From positions 372,001 through 436,000 of the forward strand of contig NZ_QVTD01000003.1 of NCBI RefSeq assembly GCF_003429105.1: a stretch of DNA of 64,000 bases, given 5' to 3'. The position numbers and the translations under genes are program-made. Below are positions 26,865 through 35,837 of this stretch, piece by piece; positions within the stretch are counted from its first letter, which is position 1, and each line of letters opens with the position of its first letter. The notes beneath the pieces were generated by a model, which saw only the letters and a program-made list of their open reading frames with translations, searched no databases and had not been told where the DNA came from. This DNA comes from Peribacillus glennii (GTDB lineage: Bacteria > Bacillota > Bacilli > Bacillales > DSM-1321).

Positions 26865-27005
26865 TGAACCAATGAATCAATGACAATAGCTTTTTAAAAC
26901 GATGGACTTACCAAAAGACTGCTAAGTTGTTTGATTTAAATACAAACAACAAGGCGAAACGGTGATATCTACTAGTAACCCTTCAAACATTTCGGTAAAG
27001 CTTCT

Positions 27006-28148
27006 TTAATCCCATTTGTAACCGCTTACGAATTCTCGTGCAGCAACCATATATTGAATGGTTGGGGGCCCTTCTTCAAGCCAGTTCAACCGGGCATCCC
27101 TGTATAGCCTTTCGATCGGGTACTTCCTGGTATAACCAATACCGCCGAATACCAATAATGCCCTATCAGTAACTCTTCCCACTGCTTCTAAGCCGAATTG
27201 TTTACACATAGATGCTTCAGCGGGGATTCTATTACCGCGGTCCCATTTTTCCGCTGCGTGTTTGATCATGTTCCGCAGCGCATAAATATCGATTCCCATT
27301 TCCGCAATATACCTTTGTATAGCTTGCCGGGATGCTATTGGCTTTCCGAACGTTTTTCTCTCTTTTGCAAATTCGACAGCCAATTCAAACGCCCTTTCCG
27401 CTGTACCCAAAGATGTGGCTGCAATATATAACCGGCTTACTTCCAGTGTCTCTTCTAATTGGTTAAGTCCTTTACCTTCTTCACCGAGTAAACTGCTTGC
27501 AGGGACTCGTACGTTATTAAAAGTTAAAATCCCGTGCTCACCGCCTTTACAACCCATGGTTTCAGGCAACGGTTCAATCGTGAATCCTGGTATATCCCTC
27601 TCCACCAATAAAGCAGTCACAGAATCTTCACTACGGCCGGCTTTCGTCTTTGCAAAAACAATAAAATGGCTGGCAAAATCGGAATTGGTAATCAAATGTT
27701 TTTTCCCATTTATGACATATTCGTCCCCTTGCCGCGTTGCGATGGTTCCCAGATCCAGCCCTGTTCCATGATCTGGCTCAGTTAATGCGAAAGCCACCGA
27801 TTTTTCTCCAGTTGTGCAACCTGGAAGTACCGCCCTCCTCTGATCCTCATTAGCAATTTTGTACAGTGCGCTTGCCATGGAATTATGAACATGCACTACT
27901 GCCCTAATTCCACCCTGAATCTTCGAAAATTCCGCTATGATATCAATATATTGTGAAACCGAAAGACCAAGGCCTCCATACTCCTTTGGGATCCTTAAGC
28001 CAAATGCTTTCATTTCCCTTAATAGTGGAAATAACTTATCGTAAGGCAGGGCCTCATTATTTTCGATTTCCTCTTCCAAGGGGTCAAGATCACGCCAGAT
28101 TGCTTCAAATAGTTTAGCTTTGAACTCTTCATAAGCTTTTTGTTCCAC
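27006..28148 (-). CDS. Acyl-CoA dehydrogenase, tandem copy 2
   Basis: 380 residues, near-identical paralogue of the gene at 25582: same motifs (AFALTEPDHGTGLDLG, LVFGGIGYTRKYPIERLYRDAR) and the same catalytic Glu in LEEGPPTIQ. Differences cluster in the first 60 residues and in the middle, mostly conservative. It starts with GTG at 28148, 10 bases from AAAGGAG, whereas copy 1 starts with ATG. It is the first gene behind the sigma-54-type promoter at 28226-28241. Both copies look intact, so either dose or slightly different specificity may be selected. Confidence 0.9.
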   Translation of the reverse strand: MEQKAYEEFKAKLFEAIWRDLDPLEEEIENNEALPYDKLFPLLREMKAFGLRIPKEYGGLGLSVSQYIDIIAEFSKIQGGIRAVVHVHNSMASALYKIANEDQRRAVLPGCTTGEKSVAFALTEPDHGTGLDLGTIATRQGDEYVINGKKHLITNSDFASHFIVFAKTKAGRSEDSVTALLVERDIPGFTIEPLPETMGCKGGEHGILTFNNVRVPASSLLGEEGKGLNQLEETLEVSRLYIAATSLGTAERAFELAVEFAKERKTFGKPIASRQAIQRYIAEMGIDIYALRNMIKHAAEKWDRGNRIPAEASMCKQFGLEAVGRVTDRALLVFGGIGYTRKYPIERLYRDARLNWLEEGPPTIQYMVAAREFVSGYKWD

Positions 28149-28225
28149 TAATTAACAACTCCTTTTACTTTTAATAAATTAATAGCTATGAGGTCTTAAG
28201 GAACTTGATGAGCACTAATGTAATA

Positions 28226-28241
28226 TGCAAAATCCATGCCA
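28226..28241 (-). promoter_or_regulatory. Sigma-54 (SigL) type -24/-12 promoter, block 2
   Basis: Minus strand reads TGGCATGGATTTTGCA, that is TGGCAT-N5-TTGCA, matching the -24/-12 consensus TGGCAY-N5-TTGCW at every fixed base. It lies 78 bases before the GTG start at 28148. Identical in fixed bases to the boxes at 39483 and 54777. Confidence 0.85.
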
Positions 28242-28336
28242 GCATTAATAAAATTGTTGTTAAAAGGTTATTATTCAGTCAGCTATCCGTTTGCAAACGT
28301 TAAACCAGCGTAAATTTTTCAACCAGGTCTTTTCGC

Positions 28337-28432
28337 AAAGTGTTAACACTTTACATGTTTTAATCTCGTTTTGAAAAACAAACACCTAAAATTGTTAACC
28401 CTTGTTAACATCTGAACTACAATTGTGTTAAC
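28337..28432. promoter_or_regulatory. Candidate activator (enhancer) sites for the 28.2-kb sigma-54 promoter
   Basis: Contains a perfect 16-base palindrome AAAGTGTTAACACTTT (28337-28352), a direct repeat TTGTTAAC...TTGTTAACA (28392-28410) and TGTGTTAAC (28424-28432). They lie about 95-190 bases upstream of the -24 box, where sigma-54 activators bind. Similar TTGTTWACA words stand upstream of the two other boxes. The 28149-28493 gap has no gene. Confidence 0.6.
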
Positions 28433-28493
28433 TATCACTACCAGAAATAATGCGAGCCTTGTTCCTTTTAAAATTCTCTGTTTACAGAAAGCA

Positions 28494-29195
28494 CTAAGCA
28501 CCTAAATAAAGTTTACGCACTTCATCATTGTCTTTAAGATCTTTGGAATTTCCTTCAAGAGCTACGCGGCCATTCTCCAAAATGTATGAATAATCTGAAA
28601 TCTCCATCGCCATGTGGGCATTCTGTTCAACAAGGAGAATTGCTGTCCCTTCATCATTAATTTCTTTAATGATCTTAAAGATTTCACGGACAAGAATAGG
28701 TGCTATGCCAAGGGAAGGTTCATCAAGCAGCAATAGTTTTGGTTTTCCCATCAAAGACCGGCCAATGGCTAGCATTTGCTGTTCACCGCCGCTAAGAGTA
28801 CCCGCTTTCTGCTGTAATCTTTCTTGTAAACGCGGAAAATAGGTGAAGACCTTTTCCATGTCAGACTTAATGTTTTTATCTTTACGGATGTAAGCACCAA
28901 TTTTTAAATTTTCTTCAACGGTCAGCAGCGGAAAAACCCTTCGGTTTTCTGGACATTGGATTACGCCGTGTTTGACCATTTCACCAGCTGACTTCCTTAG
29001 CATCGAAGTTCCTTCTAATTCATAGCTGCCCTCTTTTGGCTGGATTAGCCTGGAAATTATATTTAGGGTCGAAGATTTACCAGCACCATTGCCGCCCAAT
29101 AACGAAATGATTTTCCCTTTTGGCACTTCTAATGAGACGCCACGTAATGCATGGACATGGCCGTAAAAAGCATGGATATTATTTAGCCGCAACAT
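28494..29195 (-). CDS. livF: Branched-chain amino acid-type ABC importer ATPase LivF
   Basis: 233 residues, cytoplasmic ATPase of a high-affinity amino-acid/organic-acid (HAAT) importer. Walker A GGNGAGKSS, Q-loop region QCPENRRVFPLLTVEENL, signature LSGGEQQMLAIGRSL and Walker B LLLLDEPSLG are all present; AHMAMEISDYSYILENGRV is typical of LivF. ATG 29195 has GGGAGAGGTGG and overlaps the livG end by 17 bases. Last gene of the liv operon. HAAT systems also carry aromatic and other carboxylates, so in this catabolic setting the cargo is probably the pathway substrate rather than leucine. Confidence 0.92.
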   Translation of the reverse strand: MLRLNNIHAFYGHVHALRGVSLEVPKGKIISLLGGNGAGKSSTLNIISRLIQPKEGSYELEGTSMLRKSAGEMVKHGVIQCPENRRVFPLLTVEENLKIGAYIRKDKNIKSDMEKVFTYFPRLQERLQQKAGTLSGGEQQMLAIGRSLMGKPKLLLLDEPSLGIAPILVREIFKIIKEINDEGTAILLVEQNAHMAMEISDYSYILENGRVALEGNSKDLKDNDEVRKLYLGA

Positions 29196-29955
29196 GAGTT
29201 TCCACCTCTCCCAGGTAAGCTTCTATTACAACAGGATCATTCTGTACTTCAGCTGGCGTCCCTTCCGAAATTTTCTTTCCAAAATTCATTACAGTCACAG
29301 CATCCGAGACTTTCATGACCAAAGACATGTCATGCTCGATCAATAAAACTGTGTAACCCAATTCGTTTTTTAAACGAAGAATAAGTTCACTGATTTTTTC
29401 TGTTTCAATGGGATTCATCCCGGCAACTGGTTCATCCAGCAGGATTAATTGCGGATTAACAATCATGGCACGGCCGATATCGACCATTTTTTGAAATCCG
29501 AATGATAGGTTGGATACTTTTTCATTAGCCAAATCGGTAATGTTCAATAAATCCATGACTTCGTACGCTTGATCCCTGGCGTCTTTCTCCATCCGCTTTA
29601 CAGAGGGGAGATTTAAAGCGATAGGAAAAATATTTTTCTTTAACAGTGGATGTAACCCGGTCAATAAATTTTCCATGACAGTCATCTTGGTAAATAACTC
29701 GACATTCTGAAAACTTCTGGCGATTCCTTTATTTATGATCTGGTGTGGTTTATATTTAATGAGATCTTCTCCATTGAATAAGATGCTGCCTTTCGACGGC
29801 GTATAAAAACGGCTTATACAGTTAAAAACAGTAGTTTTTCCTGCACCGTTTGGACCAATGATTGAATATATTTGTCCTTTTGGTACCTCGAATGAAAGAC
29901 TGTTAACAGCAGTCAACCCGCCGAACTGAACGGTAATGTCATTAAATGTTAGCAT
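29179..29955 (-). CDS. livG: Branched-chain amino acid-type ABC importer ATPase LivG
   Basis: 258 residues. Walker A GPNGAGKTT, the LivG-specific IARSFQNVELFTKMTVMENLL segment, signature-region LSFGFQKMVDIGRAM, Walker B LILLDEPVAGMNPIE and the switch histidine in LLIEHDMSLVM. The signature is slightly unusual (LSFGFQK for LSGGQQR), but this variation is common in LivG. ATG 29955 follows GGGGGAG and overlaps livM by 14 bases. Forms the ATPase heterodimer with LivF. Confidence 0.92.
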   Translation of the reverse strand: MLTFNDITVQFGGLTAVNSLSFEVPKGQIYSIIGPNGAGKTTVFNCISRFYTPSKGSILFNGEDLIKYKPHQIINKGIARSFQNVELFTKMTVMENLLTGLHPLLKKNIFPIALNLPSVKRMEKDARDQAYEVMDLLNITDLANEKVSNLSFGFQKMVDIGRAMIVNPQLILLDEPVAGMNPIETEKISELILRLKNELGYTVLLIEHDMSLVMKVSDAVTVMNFGKKISEGTPAEVQNDPVVIEAYLGEVETHVAAK

Positions 29956-30937
29956 TTTCCTTTTCTCCCCCCTGCACCAATAATTCCCCTTTCCCAGCGG
30001 GTTTTACCAGCTTCTGCTTGTTCATTTTAAATAGGGAAACGATTCCATCAGGTTTAAACAATATGATTAACACAACTGCGATACCTATCACGATGTTCGT
30101 GATCCCAATATAACTATCCGTGAAATGAGGAATTACCGAAAAAAGAACCGCACCTATGATGGATCCAGGAATGGAAGCCAATCCACCTACCACAATCATG
30201 GCCAAAACCAAAAATGAGTTTGTAATGATAAAATCATTTGGACTTACAAAGCCTACCCAATAGCCGTATATCCCTCCTGCAATCCCTGTAAAAAATGAAC
30301 TGATGACAAACATGGTCGTTTTATAGAAGGAGATATTTATCCCGATTGCTTGAGCGGCTACTTCACTATCCCTGATTGCAATAAAAGCCCTGCCGAGGCT
30401 GCTTTTCACAATGTTTTGGATTAACCAGGTTATGATGACCGTAATCACTACAAAAACATAGAACAAAGAAAAATCAGAACCAAACATCAGCGGTTTTGTA
30501 ACAGCAAGACCGGAATACCCCCCTGTCAACCCATCCCAATTCAAAACGATCTGCGGAATCGATAACCCAAACCCCAATGTAGCAACAGCTAGAAAATGCC
30601 CTTTCAAACGTACAGCCGGGAGGCCGATGAGGAGCCCAATCGATCCCGTCATGATACCTGCCAGCGGTAAAGCCAGGAAAAAGGGCAAACCAACTGTTGA
30701 AGACAGGATTGCAACGGAGTAGCCTCCAACCGTCAGAAAACCGGCATGGCCTACCGAGATTTGCCCTCCATATCCTATTAACAGGTTCAAAGACATAGAG
30801 GTAATGGCATAAATACACGTAATCACAAATAATGTCATAAAATAATTCGAATTTCCGACCAAGAAGGGGTAGATCAGCATGAAAACAACAAGTAATCCTA
30901 TGGTTAACCTTTTGTTTTCCAATAGTTTCAAGATCAT
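29942..30937 (-). CDS. livM: Branched-chain amino acid-type ABC permease LivM
   Basis: 331 residues, about eight to ten membrane segments. Typical family blocks are SLNLLIGYGGQISVGHAGF near the N-terminus and AIRDSEVAAQAIGINI, the cytoplasmic EAA-like loop contacting the ATPases. The ATG at 30937 shares its A with the livH stop (TGATG); a GTG three bases earlier is an alternative. Translationally coupled with both neighbours. Forms the transmembrane channel with LivH. Confidence 0.9.
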   Translation of the reverse strand: MILKLLENKRLTIGLLVVFMLIYPFLVGNSNYFMTLFVITCIYAITSMSLNLLIGYGGQISVGHAGFLTVGGYSVAILSSTVGLPFFLALPLAGIMTGSIGLLIGLPAVRLKGHFLAVATLGFGLSIPQIVLNWDGLTGGYSGLAVTKPLMFGSDFSLFYVFVVITVIITWLIQNIVKSSLGRAFIAIRDSEVAAQAIGINISFYKTTMFVISSFFTGIAGGIYGYWVGFVSPNDFIITNSFLVLAMIVVGGLASIPGSIIGAVLFSVIPHFTDSYIGITNIVIGIAVVLIILFKPDGIVSLFKMNKQKLVKPAGKGELLVQGGEKENANI

Positions 30938-31803
30938 CACACCTTTTTAACAGATTGTGTACCGCCAAAAATCCCCTGCGGCCGAATATATAACACGATA
31001 ATAATCAATAAGAATGTGTACACTAATTTCAGTTCTGGAGACAAATAAAATGCAATTAAATTTTCAAAGACGCCAATAATCAGACCTCCAACAACAGCTC
31101 CTGGTAAACTAAGGAATCCTCCCAATACTGCAGCTGCAAATGCCATGATCAGTACATCGAACATCATATGTGTGTCCAAAAATGTTATCGGGGCAGTCAT
31201 CATACCGGCTACTCCCCCAAGAATCGCCCCAACGGCCCAGGTTGCGGTAAAAACGTTGGTCACTTTGATTCCCATTAATTGTGACGCTTTAATGTCCTGT
31301 GCAGATGCTCTCATTGCCAATCCCACTTTTGTATATCTGAAAATAACGAAAAAAATCAGCATAAGTGTCAGGGTTATGCCCATTACGAATATTTCATTCG
31401 GCGTAAAGAAAACACTGCCCATTTTTATGGAATCACCTTTAATTGCCTGAGGGTATCCAGCCGGTTTGTGTCCCCAAATAAGTCCAGCCAATCCATTGAA
31501 AACCATGAATAATCCCAGGGTAACAACAAGCTGGTTAAGGGGCGGCGCCGATTGTAGCCGTTTCATTATCCCTTGGTGTACGATGGCCCCAAATACTGCA
31601 GCAAACAATAAAGCCAACAAAAAGGAAGTGGTATATCCCATTTCAAACTGGGATAAAAACGTAAAGCTGACAAACGTAGTAACCATGGCCATCTCACCTT
31701 GTGCGAAATTAACCAGGTCTGTCGTTTTATAAATCAAGACTAACCCCAGGGCTGCCAAACCATAAATACAACCAAAGATTAACCCGCTAACAATGATCTG
31801 CAT
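30937..31803 (-). CDS. livH: Branched-chain amino acid-type ABC permease LivH
   Basis: 288 residues with about eight membrane segments. The N-terminal GLIFGCIYGLAALGLVLIYKT and LVNFAQGEMAM are hallmark LivH sequences; MRASAQDIKASQLMGIKV is the coupling loop. ATG 31803 follows GGAAGGGAG. It lies 106 bases after the binding-protein gene with a strong hairpin between, the usual arrangement that lets binding protein exceed permease. Partner of LivM. Confidence 0.92.
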   Translation of the reverse strand: MQIIVSGLIFGCIYGLAALGLVLIYKTTDLVNFAQGEMAMVTTFVSFTFLSQFEMGYTTSFLLALLFAAVFGAIVHQGIMKRLQSAPPLNQLVVTLGLFMVFNGLAGLIWGHKPAGYPQAIKGDSIKMGSVFFTPNEIFVMGITLTLMLIFFVIFRYTKVGLAMRASAQDIKASQLMGIKVTNVFTATWAVGAILGGVAGMMTAPITFLDTHMMFDVLIMAFAAAVLGGFLSLPGAVVGGLIIGVFENLIAFYLSPELKLVYTFLLIIIVLYIRPQGIFGGTQSVKKV

Positions 31804-31859
31804 TGTATTCTCCCTTCCTATGCATAATTTTTCATGGACCTTTGCTGAATGTTAAAATA

Positions 31860-31893
31860 AGAGGAATAATGGATGTTGTTCCATTATTCCTCT
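31860..31893 (-). terminator. Strong intra-operon hairpin between binding-protein and livH genes
   Basis: AGAGGAATAATGG and CCATTATTCCTCT form a perfect 13-pair stem with an 8-base loop, followed on the minus strand by TATTTT. Placed 17 bases after the binding-protein stop, it probably causes partial termination or stabilises the upstream mRNA. Confidence 0.8.
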
Positions 31894-31909
31894 AACCAAT
31901 AATGTGGTA

Positions 31910-33169
31910 TTAATCTTCGTAGGTAATTTCTCCAGAAGCTGGGTCAAATTTTATTTGATCTGATATTGGCAAGATTTTACCATCTTTTGCTTCGGTCAGG
32001 ATCATTGTGGTTAACCCGTAATGGTTATCTTTCGTAAATGTGACACCTTCAAAAATCGAACCATCCCAGTTGTCAAATGTATGCATGGCATCATAGAAGT
32101 TTTCCCATGTTAAATCTTTTCCACCTTGTTCTGTTCGTTTTAAAGCTTCCACCATGACTTCTGCAATTGCCCACCCTGATTGCGCAAACCCGTCAATCGG
32201 ATCATTTGGATAATCCTTTTTAAAACGTTCAACATATTGTTTCATGCTTGGGTCATCACTAACATCCGGCATTGGGAAAGTTGCTGCACTGATCGTTCCT
32301 TCCCAAATATCATCGCCAGCTAATTTAAATTGATTTCTATCATTCGCACCTACAGATGAAACGATGTAAGGGACATCTTTCAATCCAATTTTATACATTT
32401 CTTTTTTCAAGTTAGCCGCGGGGTTAGGTCCACCAAGCACAATGATTGCATCAGGATCTGCCTGATCTAAATGCTGTGCCTGTGAACTCATATCTGTTTC
32501 GCCGGCTACATATGGAATTTCATCCACAAGTGTTGCTCCTTCATATTTATCAATATTCTCTTGCAGAGCTGTAAGGCCTTCTTTACCGTAATCATCATTT
32601 TGGTAAACCACTGCGATTTTCTTGGCTTTTAGCTCGTTGGCTGCATAATCCAAAAACACCCTTGTTTCTACGCGATAATTCAGGATGCTAGAACCAAAAT
32701 AGTTCTTGATTGGAGGGTTTACAAATTCTTCGGCTCCACTACTGACCATCACCATTGGGATTCCCGACTTCTCAAAAGTGTTTCTTGCTGCCGTGTTACA
32801 AGGTGTACAAACATTGCCAATCATAGCAAATACTTTGTCTTCTTGAAGAATCCTCGTTGCATTTTTAACCGTTCTCGATGGTTGGTATTGGTCATCATAC
32901 GCCACCAGCTTCAGTTTCTTGCCGTTAACCCCGCCATTTTCGTTTACATATTTAAAATGAGAATCGATCCCTTTCCGGAAATAGTCATAAACAGCATATG
33001 GCCCGGTTTGCGGCCCTAAGTGGCCAATCAATATTTCATTATCAGTGACGCCTTGTGTACCCTGAGACCCGGTACTTCCTTTTTTAGCCGTTCCGTTTCC
33101 ACAAGCAGCCATTAAACAAAGTGAAAAAATCAATAGTGGCAATAACAGGAGTTTTATTCTTCTCATCAT
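31910..33169 (-). CDS. HAAT-type ABC transporter substrate-binding lipoprotein
   Basis: About 419 residues, periplasmic-type Leu/Ile/Val-binding fold tethered outside the membrane. A signal peptide with hydrophobic core LLLLPLLIFSLCLMAAC ends in a lipobox with Cys23. Mature part begins with a Gly/Ser/Thr linker, then ILIGHLGPQTGPYAVYDYFRKG, the usual start of Peripla_BP_6 proteins. FAMIGNVCTPCNTAARN sits where amino-acid receptors have their ligand loop, and differs from leucine-specific proteins, so another ligand is likely. GAGGGG precedes ATG 33169. First gene of the importer, immediately after the Fe-ADH gene in the sigma-54 block. Confidence 0.92.
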   Translation of the reverse strand: MMRRIKLLLLPLLIFSLCLMAACGNGTAKKGSTGSQGTQGVTDNEILIGHLGPQTGPYAVYDYFRKGIDSHFKYVNENGGVNGKKLKLVAYDDQYQPSRTVKNATRILQEDKVFAMIGNVCTPCNTAARNTFEKSGIPMVMVSSGAEEFVNPPIKNYFGSSILNYRVETRVFLDYAANELKAKKIAVVYQNDDYGKEGLTALQENIDKYEGATLVDEIPYVAGETDMSSQAQHLDQADPDAIIVLGGPNPAANLKKEMYKIGLKDVPYIVSSVGANDRNQFKLAGDDIWEGTISAATFPMPDVSDDPSMKQYVERFKKDYPNDPIDGFAQSGWAIAEVMVEALKRTEQGGKDLTWENFYDAMHTFDNWDGSIFEGVTFTKDNHYGLTTMILTEAKDGKILPISDQIKFDPASGEITYED

Positions 33170-33276
33170 TCTAGCCCCTCTCTTTTATGAAAAATTATTT
33201 GTATATAATTCTTTTTTTCTGCCATTATATTTTTTGATTCGAAGAAAAATAATATATGAATATGCATTAAGTATGA

Positions 33277-34457
33277 TCACCAGGCATTCTCCAATAAGCT
33301 ATACACATCTTTTTTTAGTTCATTAATGTTCAGCAGATAAGAACTCGCATCACCGAGAATCTCTGCTGAAATGTTTTCAACAGTTTTTTCAAGGCTGCTT
33401 TTTTGTACGTTAAATTGCCTTAACTGGTGAGGGATACTTAATCTGATTATTAAATCCTTGATTAACATCGGGGCAAGATCCGCTTTTTCTTTTATGGACA
33501 TCCCAGGCTTACCGGCATTTAGGGCATCTGTAATCGTTGCTTGTTCTTCAAATGTTTTCGGCAGCAAGAATTTCATTACGTGCGGAAGCATTATCGCAGA
33601 TGTTATCCCATGTGTGATATTGTATTGAGAACCCAATTGGTGGCCTATGCTATGTGATAAGCCCATCTTGATGTTCACGTTTGAAAAAAGTGACATCCAG
33701 GCACCAAGCTGACATTGAAGCCGGTAATCCAAATTTGACGGTTCCTCCTTCGATAATGGCATATAAGTATATAATTTTTTTAGTGCATCTAAAGCCAAAC
33801 TAGTATTTATCGGATTTTTTTTAGGTGAATATAGTGTTTCCACCGCGTGGTCCACCGCGCGAATGCCAGATGAAAGCCACAGTTGTTCTGGGGTTTCGAT
33901 TGTGTATACCGGATCCAGAAAACAAATTTTTGGGGTTAATTTCACATTAGAAAAAATATATTTCATGCCATTGGTGTCGCAGGACACCCCGGCAAGACTT
34001 GTAAAATCTCCTGCTGATAATGTCGTAGAGATGGACAAGTGTGGGATTAATTTTACTGTTTCTACCGACTTATTTGAGCCTTGAAGGGAATAGGAGAATA
34101 ATTCTTCCTCGTTTGTAATCCCTTCCGAAACAATCAGCGATAGGACCTTTCCTGTGTCTATGGCACTCCCGCCACCGCAGCTTATGACAAGATCTGGTTT
34201 ATGGCTTTTAATCTCTCCTATATTTTCAAAGAGACTCTCGCTTTTTACATGCTGTTTAGAAAGAGTAACCAATACATTGAGATCCTGGCTGATTAATAAT
34301 TCATGCAATTGTTTGTAAAGATCGGTTTGCAGTAAGCTTCGAGTCGTAACGATGATTACATTTTTCGCATTAAGTTTTTTTATTTCTTCAATTAAATGAA
34401 GTTGAATTACATTAGCCCCATAATATATTCGTTCGACAGGCAAAAATGGTATATCAT
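33277..34457 (-). pseudogene. Iron-containing alcohol dehydrogenase with a one-base frameshift at its N-terminus
   Basis: Fe-ADH family protein (NAD(P)-linked alcohol/aldehyde or maleylacetate-type reductase). ATG 34457 follows TAGGGGG at ideal spacing and encodes MIYHF, then the frame breaks at a run of five T (34442-34446); with six T it would read on as MIYHFLPVERIYYGAN, the normal start of the family. The span is 1181 bases, one short of 394 codons. The rest is intact: VISCGGGSAIDTGK, metal ligands in RAVDHAVE and MGLSHSIGHQLG, then NITHG. Without correction, translation could only begin at the TTG at 34443, 20 bases from the ribosome site. Lesion, sequencing error or slippage-controlled gene. 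Confidence 0.75.
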
Positions 34458-34523
34458 TTATAGCCCCCTAACCTGGAATATTCATATTATTTTAAATTGG
34501 AAGCCTTACTGATATTACTTTTG

Positions 34524-35732
34524 TTATGAATCTTGGTATCTCTTTAATTCCAGTCTTGCAACATCCCTTAAATGGACTTCATCTGGTCCATCGACCAAAC
34601 GCAGTGTACGTGAATTGGCCCAATGTGCTGCCAAGGGAAAATCTTCACTTACTCCCCCGGCACCGAATGCCTGAATTGCGCGGTCGATGACATTCAACGC
34701 TACTTCAGGCACGGCCACTTTAATCATGGCAATTTCCTTTCTGGCTGCCTTTTTTCCTTCTTTATCCATTTTGAAAGCAGCTTGTAAAGTCAAAAGTCTT
34801 ACTTGTTCAATTTCTATCCTAGATTTGGCTATCCACTCCTGGATGACTCCCCGTTCTGCCAGTTTTTTTCCGAATGTAACCCGTTCATTTACTCTGCTGC
34901 ACATTAGTTCAATTGCTCTTTCCGCCGCTCCCACAGCACGCATACAATGATGGATTCTACCCGGCCCCAATCTTCCCTGTGCGATGGCAAATCCTTTCCC
35001 TTCACCAACTAAAATATTGTCGACCGGGACACGTACATTTTCAAAGCTTATTTCTGCATGGCCCGTCGGTGCATGGTCGTATCCATAAACCGATAAGGTG
35101 CGTTTAATTGATACTCCTGGAGTGTCCATTGGAACTAAAACCATCGATTGCTGTTCGTGTTTCTCTGCATTCGGGTTGGTTTTCCCCATAAAAATCGCAA
35201 TTTTTGTGCGCTTGTCGCCACCGTTGGTAATCCACCACTTCCTTCCATTTATCACATAATGATCGCCATCCGTTATAATGCTTCCTTCAATATTCGTTGC
35301 ATCCGAGGATGCTACGTGCGGCTCCGTCATTGTAAAACAAGACCTGATTTCTCCATTCAGTAAAGGGACCAGCCATTTGTCTTTTTGTTCTTTATTTCCG
35401 TAATGCAATAACACTTCCATGTTTCCTGTATCTGGTGCATTACAATTGAAAACTTCCGGCCCGATTAATGACCGCCCCATGATCTCGCATAATGGCGCAT
35501 ATTCCACATTGGTCAACCCTTCGCCATACTCGCTATTTGGAAGGAATAAATTCCATAAACCTTCCTTTTTTGCCTTTCTCTTTAACTCTTCCATGGTAGG
35601 GGAAACTTCCCATCTTCCAATTTCATTTAATTCTTTTTCATATTTGTGTTCATTTGGATATACATGTTCTTCCATGAAAGCATTTATCCTTGACTGAAGT
35701 TTTTTTACTTTTTCGGTATGTTCAAAATACAT
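34524..35732 (-). CDS. Acyl-CoA dehydrogenase, ACAD10/11-like
   Basis: 402 residues from ATG 35732, five bases after AGGAGG. Motifs: [57 protein letters not shown] and [21 protein letters not shown]. The catalytic position reads LVDGPDEVH, with Asp381 where most dehydrogenases have Glu, the pattern of the ACAD10/11 group that handles long or hydroxylated, branched acyl-CoAs. It lies between an acyl-CoA ligase and the Fe-ADH gene in the block driven from 39.5 kb. Product donor is presumably ETF; no etf genes are in the window. Confidence 0.89.
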   Translation of the reverse strand: MYFEHTEKVKKLQSRINAFMEEHVYPNEHKYEKELNEIGRWEVSPTMEELKRKAKKEGLWNLFLPNSEYGEGLTNVEYAPLCEIMGRSLIGPEVFNCNAPDTGNMEVLLHYGNKEQKDKWLVPLLNGEIRSCFTMTEPHVASSDATNIEGSIITDGDHYVINGRKWWITNGGDKRTKIAIFMGKTNPNAEKHEQQSMVLVPMDTPGVSIKRTLSVYGYDHAPTGHAEISFENVRVPVDNILVGEGKGFAIAQGRLGPGRIHHCMRAVGAAERAIELMCSRVNERVTFGKKLAERGVIQEWIAKSRIEIEQVRLLTLQAAFKMDKEGKKAARKEIAMIKVAVPEVALNVIDRAIQAFGAGGVSEDFPLAAHWANSRTLRLVDGPDEVHLRDVARLELKRYQDS

Positions 35733-35837
35733 TAGTGCCTCCTGTGTCAACGTAATCTTTCTCATTTTTTTCTAAAAGGATCTTAAAATCACAATCTGCT
35801 TATACCTGTGCTTAATTCAATAGCTTTTGAAAACTGG

